Assembly (NCBI GenBank): GCA_016650315.1 | Contig: JAENVZ010000094.1 | Coordinates: 1-5,730, forward strand | Reading direction: 5' to 3' | Length of the DNA stretch: 5,730 bases | From: Alphaproteobacteria bacterium | Lineage (GTDB): Bacteria; Pseudomonadota; Alphaproteobacteria; Sphingomonadales; Sphingomonadaceae | Part shown: one piece after another, positions 1-5,730 of the stretch | Position numbering within the stretch: the first letter of the stretch is position 1 | How the letters are laid out: each line of letters opens with the position of its first letter | The notes under the pieces: model-generated | Database searches by the model: none | What the model saw: only the letters and a program-made list of their open reading frames with translations | Told to the model about the DNA's origin: nothing | Position numbers and translations under genes: made by a program

Positions 1-303
1 AAGCTGTCAAAGCCGCAGCGGCGCATATAAGGAACCTGATCAACCAGCACGTCGCCCACGGCGCGCAGTTCACCCTCATAACCCGCTTCGCGCAATATCC
101 GCGCCACCGAATAGCCGCGACCGTCGCCAAATACCGGGAAATTGATCTCGACCAAGGAAATGCGGTCGAGATAGGGGATCAGCTCACGCGCATCCTCGCC
201 CGGTTCGATGCGGACGGCGGTGGCATTGGATTGGCCCTGAAAGGATTCCAGCGTCACGGTCGGCTGTTGTGTCGCGGCTTCACCATCGCGGAAGGAGAGA
301 AAA

Positions 304-311
<8 letters not shown>
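1..311 (-). CDS. DUF934 domain protein of the sulfite reductase operon (C-terminus beyond window)
   Basis: My translation from the ATG at 311-309 stays open for 103 codons to the window edge. It begins MVDFLSFRDG and carries the DUF934 signature: FPVFGDGRGYS, then ARILREAGYEGELRAVGDV, then RRCGFD near residues 95-101. DUF934 proteins are small cytoplasmic proteins of unknown biochemistry, regularly encoded next to cysI and cysH in proteobacteria; a role in assisting sulfite reduction is inferred from that context only. The start is fixed by a near-perfect Shine-Dalgarno, AAGGAGG (complement of 318-324), 6 nt upstream. It sits inside the end of cysI, and the two genes overlap by 8 nt (304-311), so translation is probably coupled. 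Family members usually run somewhat longer, so only the C-terminal tail should be missing. In related genomes cysH often follows, but it is not in this window. Confidence 0.88.
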
Positions 312-1935
<1,624 letters not shown>

Positions 1936-1937
1936 GG

Positions 1938-2234
1938 TCAGATCACCCAATTGCCAATGGAGGGGTCGGCTGGCTTGAGGCCGAGGTCGGGCCGGACGGT
2001 CGGTCCGACCGCGCGGATGCGGTCCTTGATATGGGCAGGACGGATTCCGGTTTCGTCCTTCTCCGCTTCGACCACATAGGCGGCGTTCACGTTGCGCGCG
2101 GCGGTTTCGCGGGCGATGATCTGCTCGCCATCGGCGCCTGCGTCCACCGCCTCATCGACGTGACGGGACCAGCCCGTGCCGGTCCACCAGGTGACATCGC
2201 CTGTCTTCAGGTCATTGCCGGTCAATATTCTCAC
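1938..2234 (-). CDS. DUF2849 domain small protein of the sulfite reductase operon
   Basis: A 98-aa protein recognised as DUF2849 from its N-terminus (RILTGNDLKTGDVTWWTG), the double Trp, and the position between a siroheme methyltransferase and cysI, where this family typically sits in alphaproteobacteria. The biochemical function is unknown; a helper role in sulfite reductase maturation or activity is only inferred from the constant neighbourhood. It has no signal peptide or membrane segment and is probably cytoplasmic. An ATG at 2261 would extend the ORF by 9 residues. I prefer the GTG at 2234-2232: it forms a GTGA overlap with the TGA stop of the upstream methyltransferase gene, has a GGCGGAG Shine-Dalgarno 8 nt upstream, and begins the protein at the conserved RILTGNDL segment. 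This is a classic translational-coupling junction. Confidence 0.87.
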   Translation of the reverse strand: MRILTGNDLKTGDVTWWTGTGWSRHVDEAVDAGADGEQIIARETAARNVNAAYVVEAEKDETGIRPAHIKDRIRAVGPTVRPDLGLKPADPSIGNWVI

Positions 2235-3016
2235 GCCATATTCTCCGCCTGTTTGGCCCATTGGGCCAGTTTCTCTTCCGCATTGGAACGCAGGACGACA
2301 TCGCCGACCACGATCAGCGCGGGACTTTTTACCTTTTCGCGCGCCATAAGTCCGCCCAGATCAGCCAGCAAGGTCCGCATGGCGCGGCTATCCTTGCGCG
2401 TGCCCTTTTCCAGCACAGCGACGGGCGTATCGGGCGACAGGCCATCGGCCATCAGCTTGTCGGCAATGTCGGTCGCGGTCGCCACGCCCATATAGATGAC
2501 CAGCGTGCGACCCTTGCCCGCAAGGCCGGACCAATCCTGATCGGTCAGGCCCTTGCATTGGCCAGCAACGAAGGTGACGGCACTGGCGGCGTCGCGATGG
2601 GTGAGCGGCAATTGCGCCTCGGCCGCACAGCCGATGGCGGCGCTGATCCCCGGAACGACTTCGACGGGCACACCAGCAGCGCGGCATTCCTCCGCCTCTT
2701 CGCCGCCACGCCCGAAAATGAAGGGGTCGCCACCTTTCAGGCGGACAACATCATGTCCGGCCCTGGCTTCGCGGATCAGAAGGGCGTTGATGTCGTCCTG
2801 CGGCATGGAATGGCGGCTGCGGCTCTTGGCGACGGAAATCAGGCGTGCATCGCTGCGCGCCATGGCGAGCACCGCCGGATCGACCAGCCCGTCATGCACG
2901 ATGACGCTTGCGGACGCGATCAGCCGCGCCGCGCGCACGGTCAGCAAATCCGGGTCGCCCGGACCCGCGCCAACCAGGAATATGCGTCCTGTTTCCATAG
3001 GTGAAGTGATAGCCAT
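2231..3016 (-). CDS. cobA: Uroporphyrinogen-III C-methyltransferase (SUMT, siroheme branch)
   Basis: A 261-aa single-domain SAM-dependent methyltransferase that converts uroporphyrinogen III to precorrin-2, the branch point to siroheme (and cobalamin). Family motifs appear in order: VGAGPGDPDLLT (residues 15-26), HDGLVDP (41-47), RLKGGDPFIFGRGGEE (92-107), VVPGISA (120-126), PLTHRD (137-142), YMG (175-177) and GDVV (238-241). It has only the CysG-A half of the E. coli enzyme, so precorrin-2 dehydrogenase/ferrochelatase must be encoded elsewhere. As first gene of the operon it would supply siroheme for CysI; the symbol cysG is sometimes used in this context. The start is uncertain: ATG at 3016 or the in-frame ATG at 2998 (METGRIFLVGAG). 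Neither has a recognisable Shine-Dalgarno, so weak or leaderless initiation is possible. I kept the longer form. The GTGA overlap with DUF2849 lies at the 3' end. Confidence 0.93.
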   Translation of the reverse strand: MAITSPMETGRIFLVGAGPGDPDLLTVRAARLIASASVIVHDGLVDPAVLAMARSDARLISVAKSRSRHSMPQDDINALLIREARAGHDVVRLKGGDPFIFGRGGEEAEECRAAGVPVEVVPGISAAIGCAAEAQLPLTHRDAASAVTFVAGQCKGLTDQDWSGLAGKGRTLVIYMGVATATDIADKLMADGLSPDTPVAVLEKGTRKDSRAMRTLLADLGGLMAREKVKSPALIVVGDVVLRSNAEEKLAQWAKQAENMA

Positions 3017-3160
3017 GGTGGGGAGATGCGTCGGGGCGGCCTTAATCGCAACCCAGAATGATTTGGGTGGGGATTAGGAAATGTTTTTTGGGGGGTAGCG
3101 TTTAGTGAATATGGATTGCCACTGATCCATAGAGGGCGATCTTCATCTTCCCAAATTTAT
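3017..3160. other. Intergenic leader between the cys operon and the IS1595-type element
   Basis: No gene is supported here. The cys operon's promoter should lie in this stretch on the minus strand, but I find no convincing -35/-10 pair. A notable feature is a homopolymer junction of six T followed by six G (3084-3095), which is slippage-prone. There is also a short ACCCA/TGGGT inverted repeat around 3051-3068. The transposase unit begins right next to it, so the element may have replaced or separated the operon's original upstream control region. Confidence 0.4.
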
Positions 3161-3179
3161 GGGGCCTATATACCTGTGT

Positions 3180-3197
3180 GACCCATTGACATGGGTC
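3180..3197. repeat. Inverted repeat centred on the transposase -35 box (possible operator)
   Basis: Perfect 7-bp arms GACCCAT (3180-3186) and ATGGGTC (3191-3197) flank the 4-nt loop TGAC. The centre of symmetry falls inside the TTGACA -35 hexamer (3186-3191). A dimeric DNA-binding protein on this palindrome would block RNA polymerase. Repression by the transposase or a host factor is an inference. Confidence 0.5.
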
Positions 3198-3214
3198 CAA
3201 TAAACACCTATAAG
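3186..3214 (+). promoter_or_regulatory. Sigma-70-type promoter of the IS1595 transposase
   Basis: A consensus -35 TTGACA (3186-3191), a 17-nt spacer, and a -10 TATAAG (3209-3214) give an expected start near 3221, about 16-19 nt before the transposase start codon. GGAG at 3229-3232 follows as ribosome binding site. This is the best promoter match I found in the window. Confidence 0.75.
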
Positions 3215-3236
3215 ATGAGCATCGGAACGGAGAAAC

Positions 3237-4154
3237 GTGGTGCTCAAGTCCTTCAACAGCCTGATCCAAATGATGGAAGCCTTTCCCGATGAGCAATCGG
3301 CGATTGACCATTTTACGGCGATCCGCTGGAAGCGTGGCGCGTTTTGCCCTCATTGCGGATCTACCAAGGTTTATCACTTTTCGGATGGGCGCAACCATAA
3401 GTGCGGCGATTGCCGGAAGCGTTTTTCGATCCGCGTCGGCACCATCTTTGAAGATAGCAAACTTCCCCTCCGCAAGTGGCTGATGGCGATCTGGCTTATC
3501 ACTTCACACAAGAAGGGCATCGCCAGCACGCAACTCGCCAAGGATTTGGGCATCACGCAAAAATCAGCATGGTTTGTCACGCACCGCTTGCGCCATGCGA
3601 TCCGCACACAGTCATTCAATCGCCCACTGGACGGCGAAGTGGAAGCCGACGAAACATTCATCGGCGGAAAAGAGAAGAATAAGCACGCTTGGCAGCGTAC
3701 AGGCGGCAAGCAGGGCGGTAAGGGCAAGACTGCGGTTCTTGGTATGCTGGAACGCGGGGGTGAACTCCGCACCGGGACAACGCCAAATTTGAGCGCCAAA
3801 AGCGTGCAGACGGTCATCCGCGATAATGTGAAGACCGGCGCGGCCCTGATGACGGATGAGCATGGCGCGTTCGTCGGCCTGTCCGACGCCTATAATCATC
3901 ATCGGGTGAACCACAGTGCCGGTGAATACGTTCGTCACTATATTCTGCACACGAACGGCATTGAGAGTGTATGGGCCTTGTTCAAGCGCCAGATCATCGG
4001 CACCCACCATTGGCTTTCGCCCAAGCACCTCAACCGCTATCTGGGCGAAATGACATGGCGCTTCAATCTGCGGGACATGGACGAAGGCGACCGCGTGAAC
4101 GCTTTGTTGGCGCAGACCGCGGGGCGGCTCACCTATAAGGCGCTCAAGGCATGA
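3237..4154 (+). CDS. IS1595-family (ISXO2-like) transposase
   Basis: A 305-aa transposase. It has an N-terminal zinc ribbon CPHC...CGDC (C37, C40, C56, C59) followed by a helix-turn-helix-like stretch (about residues 97-122, STQLAKDLGITQKSAWF). The ISXO2-like catalytic domain has D138 in EADETF, D207 in MTDEHGAF, and the HTNGIES motif with N240/E243, then K250. This matches the DDN/E-K pattern of the family. The protein cuts and joins element ends during transposition. The length is full and there is no frameshift. The start is one of two tandem GTG codons: the GTG at 3237 is only 4 nt from GGAG (3229-3232), while the GTG at 3240 is 7 nt away and better spaced, so the true protein may be 304 aa. 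The stop overlaps the next ORF as ATGA. It diverges from the cys operon. Confidence 0.95.
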   Translation: MVLKSFNSLIQMMEAFPDEQSAIDHFTAIRWKRGAFCPHCGSTKVYHFSDGRNHKCGDCRKRFSIRVGTIFEDSKLPLRKWLMAIWLITSHKKGIASTQLAKDLGITQKSAWFVTHRLRHAIRTQSFNRPLDGEVEADETFIGGKEKNKHAWQRTGGKQGGKGKTAVLGMLERGGELRTGTTPNLSAKSVQTVIRDNVKTGAALMTDEHGAFVGLSDAYNHHRVNHSAGEYVRHYILHTNGIESVWALFKRQIIGTHHWLSPKHLNRYLGEMTWRFNLRDMDEGDRVNALLAQTAGRLTYKALKA

Positions 4155-4336
4155 CCGATCCCGACAAAAGAGAAAGGCCGCTTGGTCTGGATATGGACAC
4201 AGACGAGGCTTTCGAGAGATTTTTGCAGACCGATCCGAAGGAACTGCCAGATCGCGCAACGCTGAAAAAGAAAAAGCCCCCGCCGAAGCGAGGGCCAGGT
4301 GTTGGAAAGAAGGCCAGACCGAAGCCTAAAGCCTAG
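4151..4336 (+). CDS. Small basic, Lys/Pro-rich protein coupled to the transposase (unknown function)
   Basis: A 61-codon ORF starting at the ATG of an ATGA overlap with the transposase stop, which suggests translational coupling; there is no strong Shine-Dalgarno of its own. The N-terminal half is acidic and probably helical (DTDEAFERFLQTDPKELP, about residues 16-33). The C-terminal half is strongly basic (KKKKPPPKRGPGVGKKARPKPK) and could bind nucleic acid. I recall similar short DEAxxRxxxTDPKEL-type ORFs in proteobacteria, some beside transposases, but no function is known. It could be an IS passenger that modulates transposition. A caution: the Lys and Pro codons also spell the arms and tail of an antisense terminator (4265-4295), so some of the composition may reflect that element rather than protein function. 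Confidence 0.6.
   Translation: MTDPDKRERPLGLDMDTDEAFERFLQTDPKELPDRATLKKKKPPPKRGPGVGKKARPKPKA
4265..4295 (-). terminator. Minus-strand intrinsic terminator with UUCG tetraloop inside the passenger ORF
   Basis: On the minus strand GCCCTCGC (4295-4288), loop TTCG (4287-4284) and GCGGGGGC (4283-4276) form an 8-bp stem with one G-U pair and a C(UUCG)G cap. A T-tract broken by a single C follows (4275-4265). This is a textbook rho-independent terminator for leftward transcription. No leftward gene ends here. Its likely effect is to stop outside transcription from running antisense into the transposase gene. Confidence 0.7.
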
Positions 4337-4341
4337 CGAAC

Positions 4342-4409
4342 CCGGTCTATATCAGGGTTGTGAGCGCCAGTGGGAGCGTACATGCTCCACACGGCCAAAC
4401 CTGATCCGG
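4342..4409. repeat. Long imperfect hairpin (extended inverted repeat)
   Basis: Nested complementary arms run through 68 nt: CCGG 4342-4345 with CCGG 4406-4409; ATCAGG 4351-4356 with CCTGAT 4400-4405; TT with AA; GCC 4366-4368 with GGC 4393-4395; GTG 4370-4372 with CAC 4390-4392; GGAGC 4373-4377 with GCTCC 4384-4388; loop GTACAT. The bulges are small (single A or G) apart from TCTAT and one internal loop. It could be part of a structured RNA, the end of the insertion sequence, or a DNA-level site. It begins 6 nt after the small ORF stop. Confidence 0.5.
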
Positions 4410-4452
4410 TAATAAGCGCATACGTGCACCATTACGCAAAATCCTTGCGTTA

Positions 4453-4550
4453 GGGCGACGAACGTGCGATTCACGAACTTCCTACAGAGCGCAAATCGTG
4501 GCGTTCATCGCCCGAGGAGTGTGGGGCCGGTCGCAAGATCGGCCCTTTTT
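4453..4550 (+). ncRNA. Candidate small structured RNA (about 98 nt) ending in an intrinsic terminator
   Basis: The stem GGGCGACGAACG (4453-4464) pairs with CGTTCATCGCCC (4502-4513) over 12 bp with one C-A mismatch. It continues after a small internal loop as CGATT (4467-4471) with AATCG (4494-4498). The apical loop of about 22 nt contains CTTCCT, a possible anti-Shine-Dalgarno seed. A GAGGAG linker leads into the terminator hairpin. The layout (structured 5' domain, open loop, terminator) fits a trans-acting sRNA. I see no clear promoter immediately upstream, so the transcript could start further left, include the hairpin at 4342-4409 and the ACGCAA/TTGCGT repeat (4434-4450), or be a structured 3' UTR of the IS transcript. 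No known RNA family is recognised. Confidence 0.4.
4524..4550 (+). terminator. Strong plus-strand intrinsic terminator with GCAA tetraloop
   Basis: GGGCCGGTC (4524-4532) pairs with GATCGGCCC (4537-4545) over 9 bp with one G-U, capped by a GNRA tetraloop GCAA and followed by five T (4546-4550). It ends the candidate RNA and/or the IS transcript, and insulates the downstream unknown gene from read-through. Confidence 0.85.
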
Positions 4551-4681
4551 CGTTCCGGCTATCGTTACCGGGGCCGTCTAGACATCTCTCATTGCACGCA
4601 CCGCCTTTCTGCCTTCCAGTTATAGGAATCGGCACGAAAACCTCGTTAACCAGTTTTTCCCGCTGCTGCAAGAGGTTCCGC
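4551..4681. other. Intergenic stretch without recognised features
   Basis: Between the terminator and the promoter of the next gene I see no supported ORF, RNA or repeat. A reading frame open from 4592 merely extends the downstream gene in frame and has no usable start signals. Confidence 0.5.
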
Positions 4682-4710
4682 TTGAAAAAATGTGGCTTAG
4701 AGTTTACTAA
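4682..4710 (+). promoter_or_regulatory. Putative promoter of the 253-aa unknown gene
   Basis: TTGAAA (4682-4687), a 17-nt spacer and TACTAA (4705-4710) lie about 29 nt upstream of the start codon. The -35 matches five of six consensus positions, while the -10 matches only three. The weak -10 and the palindrome lying over it suggest regulated expression. Confidence 0.45.
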
Positions 4711-4716
4711 GCCACA
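4691..4716. repeat. Perfect 10-bp inverted repeat over the promoter (probable operator)
   Basis: The arms TGTGGCTTAG (4691-4700) and CTAAGCCACA (4707-4716) are exact reverse complements around the loop AGTTTA. The palindrome covers the spacer and -10 of the putative promoter and ends 22 nt before the ATG. The 16-bp spacing of half-site centres fits binding of a dimeric regulator. No T-tract follows, so a terminator is unlikely. The encoded winged-helix-like protein is an obvious candidate autoregulator (inference). Confidence 0.65.
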
Positions 4717-4738
4717 TCAAACCCAACGGAGCAAAGCC

Positions 4739-5500
4739 ATGACCCGTATGCGCAGTCCAAACTACCCAGCCATTCCACTGAGTCAAGCTGTTGATTATGC
4801 TGGTAAAATATTCAAATTTGACCGCACCAATATCATCGACAAAGAGGTGGCGGCTGAACATATGGGTTTTACAGGCTTAAATGGGCGTACTTTGAAATTA
4901 CTCGGTGCGCTCAGTCAGTATGGACTTTTGGACAAGGTCGGCAAGGGGAAGGTCCGGGTCTCAAAAAACGCCGTTTCAATCCTGCACGGCATAGATGACG
5001 ATGAAAAGTCTGCGGCAATAACGGTTGCCGCCCTGACGCCGAGCCTGTTCCGGCGTATCCGCGAATCCTTTGACCAACCATCCGACAAAACGATCACATC
5101 GTTCTTGATGAAAGAGGGGTTCACTGATGCCGCAGTGGGGCCTGTCCTTAAGAGCTATAGCGAGACAAACGCATATTTAGCTGCGCACGGAGTTTCCGAA
5201 AGTTATGGAAAGTCCGACGATCCGGCCTCAGAATCTCATCACGATGATGAAACATTGGATGATGAGGACAACGAGAAAATGACCCCTGAGCAGTCACAAA
5301 AGCCGGACACCGGCCAAAAACCACCAGTCCCACCACAAGCACCGTCAACGCGAACGCTCGCACTGAATTCGACTAAGCCGGTGTTCGACTTTGAAACCGT
5401 GCGCATCGAGACCATAATCGACAACCCGGACGACCTCGCGGAACTCATTGAGAGGTTGGAGCAGATCAAAGGAATGCTGCCGCCAAAGACGCAACACTAA
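4739..5500 (+). CDS. Unknown 253-aa protein with winged-helix-like N-terminus and acidic linker
   Basis: I do not recognise a named function; it resembles a family of alphaproteobacterial hypothetical proteins starting with an RSPxYPxIPLxxA motif. The start at 4739 is set by GGAG (4728-4731) 7 nt upstream; an in-frame ATG at 4748 is less well placed. Residues 5-82 look like a helical/winged-helix fold (DKEVAAEHMGFTGLNGRTLK, then ALSQYGLLDKVGKGKVRVS, a likely wing). Residues 88-148 are a second helical region containing SFLMKEGFTDAAVGPVLKSY. Residues 155-205 are low-complexity, first acidic (DDETLDDEDNE) and then Gln/Pro-rich, so probably disordered. Residues 216-247 form a strand plus an amphipathic helix (DDLAELIERLEQIKGML), a possible oligomerisation or partner-binding tail. 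There is no signal peptide or membrane segment. It lies between two insertion sequences in an accessory setting and is probably a DNA- or nucleic-acid-binding protein (inference). Confidence 0.85.
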   Translation: MTRMRSPNYPAIPLSQAVDYAGKIFKFDRTNIIDKEVAAEHMGFTGLNGRTLKLLGALSQYGLLDKVGKGKVRVSKNAVSILHGIDDDEKSAAITVAALTPSLFRRIRESFDQPSDKTITSFLMKEGFTDAAVGPVLKSYSETNAYLAAHGVSESYGKSDDPASESHHDDETLDDEDNEKMTPEQSQKPDTGQKPPVPPQAPSTRTLALNSTKPVFDFETVRIETIIDNPDDLAELIERLEQIKGMLPPKTQH

Positions 5501-5542
5501 AAGATCGCCCGGCCATCGTGCCGGACTTTCTATGTAAGGGGA

Positions 5543-5599
5543 ATGGAATTGAACACCAGACGTGGATTGAAGCGCCTCGCAATCGCTATTAGGCCGTGA
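5543..5599 (+). pseudogene. 5' remnant of a gene cut off by the IS5-family insertion
   Basis: ATG at 5543 opens MELNTRRGLKRLAIAI, whose last native codon is about 5588-5590. It then runs into the IS left end and stops at TGA 5597-5599. AAGGGG lies at 5536-5541, close to the ATG; an in-frame TTG at 5549 has better spacing (7 nt) and would give a start of MNTRRGLKRL. The Arg-rich start followed by hydrophobic residues resembles the cytoplasmic N-terminus of a small membrane protein. The sequence and position suggest a real gene start, but the fragment is very short. Confidence 0.4.
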
Positions 5600-5730
5600 A
5601 CTCATAAACAGGATTCCCAAAGCGGCGTAATTTTGATTCAGTGCTTCTGGAAAGGAGCATTGGATGAGCCGATATGAGATGAGCGAGTTTGAGTGGCGAG
5701 TGATCGAGCCACTGTTACCGAACAAGCCTC
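5592..5730 (+). mobile_element. IS5-family (IS427-like) element, left end; continues past the window
   Basis: The transposase start at 5664 and the typical leader, which begins GGCCGTGAACTCATAAACAG at about 5592, indicate the left end of an IS5-family element. The DNA just before it reads TTA, compatible with the short TNA/TA-type duplications of this subgroup. The right end and second target copy lie outside the window, so the boundary is approximate. Confidence 0.7.
5664..5730 (+). CDS. IS5-family transposase, N-terminal fragment at window edge
   Basis: The first 22 codons are visible: MSRYEMSEFEW, then RVIEPLLPNKP. This is the characteristic N-terminus (x-DxEWxxIxPLLP) of IS5/IS427-group transposases (DUF4096 region). 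AAGGAG at 5652-5657 lies 6 nt before the ATG, so the start is well supported. The DDE catalytic domain is beyond the window, so intactness cannot be judged. Many IS427-type elements split the transposase over two frames with a programmed frameshift, which also cannot be checked here. Confidence 0.85.
   Translation, partial: MSRYEMSEFEWRVIEPLLPNKP

Larger units (their letters stand above)
3161..4336 (+). mobile_element. IS1595-family insertion sequence (boundaries approximate)
   Basis: The core contains a promoter, an intact ISXO2-like transposase, and an ATGA-coupled 61-codon passenger ORF. The length of about 1.2 kb suits the family. The family makes 8-bp target duplications and has terminal inverted repeats, but I could not find a convincing pair of repeats or a perfect duplication by eye. 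The left edge (GGGGCC at 3161) and right edge (end of the small ORF) are therefore working limits only. The true right end may lie within the hairpin-rich DNA to about 4410, or the element may be decayed at one end. The transposase frame is intact, so recent activity is possible. Confidence 0.6.

Noticed and set aside
3126..3154. Minus-strand TTGGGA-N17-TATGGA as the cys operon promoter
   Set aside because: Only a partial match to consensus and possibly at the IS edge; not strong enough to annotate.
3102..3398. Minus-strand 98-codon ORF over the transposase start
   Set aside because: It overlaps the intact transposase and its promoter, with no family features.
3163..4352. Near-identical GG(C/T)CTATAT at 3163-3171 and 4344-4352 flanking the transposase unit, as a target-site duplication
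   Set aside because: One mismatch, and the adjacent inward sequences do not form a credible inverted-repeat pair; it could be chance.
4342..4465. Integron attC site (imperfect hairpin plus a GCGTTAGGG motif)
   Set aside because: The partner RYYYAAC core is missing and GTTAGGG does not fit GTTRRRY; there is no integrase or cassette array.
4592..4738. N-terminal extension of the 253-aa protein to an ATG at 4592
   Set aside because: It would place the promoter and palindrome inside the gene; the ATG at 4739 has a well-spaced GGAG.
5509..5531. Hairpin CCGGC/GCCGG after the 253-aa gene as a terminator
   Set aside because: Only a 5-bp stem with no real T-tract (ACTTTCT); too weak to call.

Overview
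The window looks like alphaproteobacterial chromosome, most likely a sphingomonad (Sphingomonadaceae). This rests on the GC-rich coding DNA, the gene order SUMT - DUF2849 - sulfite reductase - DUF934, and the protein signatures. It is a judgement from recognition, not a database result.

Positions 1-3016 (minus strand) hold a compact assimilatory sulfate-reduction operon. Read in the direction of transcription it is: uroporphyrinogen-III C-methyltransferase (3016-2231, first committed step to siroheme); a small DUF2849 protein (2234-1938); the siroheme/4Fe-4S sulfite reductase hemoprotein CysI (1935-304); and a DUF934 protein (311-1, cut by the window edge). The genes are chained by a 4-nt GTGA overlap, a 2-nt gap and an 8-nt overlap, so they are almost certainly one translationally coupled mRNA. 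The methyltransferase helps supply the cofactor that CysI needs.

Positions 3017-4550 form a mobile and structured region directly upstream of that operon and divergent from it. An IS1595-family (ISXO2-like) transposase has a near-consensus promoter whose -35 box lies in an inverted repeat. It overlaps by ATGA a 61-codon basic/proline-rich ORF of unknown function. That ORF contains, on the opposite strand, a textbook intrinsic terminator with a UUCG tetraloop. After it come consecutive imperfect hairpins (4342-4550) ending in a strong plus-strand terminator. These may be a small RNA gene or a structured 3' UTR.

Positions 4551-5730: a 253-aa protein of unknown function (N-terminal winged-helix-like region, acidic/proline-rich linker, C-terminal amphipathic helix) is transcribed from a promoter overlapped by a perfect 10-bp inverted repeat, a plausible operator. 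Downstream are the first 16 or so codons of another gene, apparently cut off by an IS5-family (IS427-like) element whose transposase start is at the window end. The right half is therefore an accessory, insertion-scarred segment next to a core metabolic operon.

No complete defence or other novel multi-gene system is evident. The best candidates for something undescribed are the structured RNA region, the antisense terminator inside the passenger ORF, and the palindrome-controlled unknown gene.
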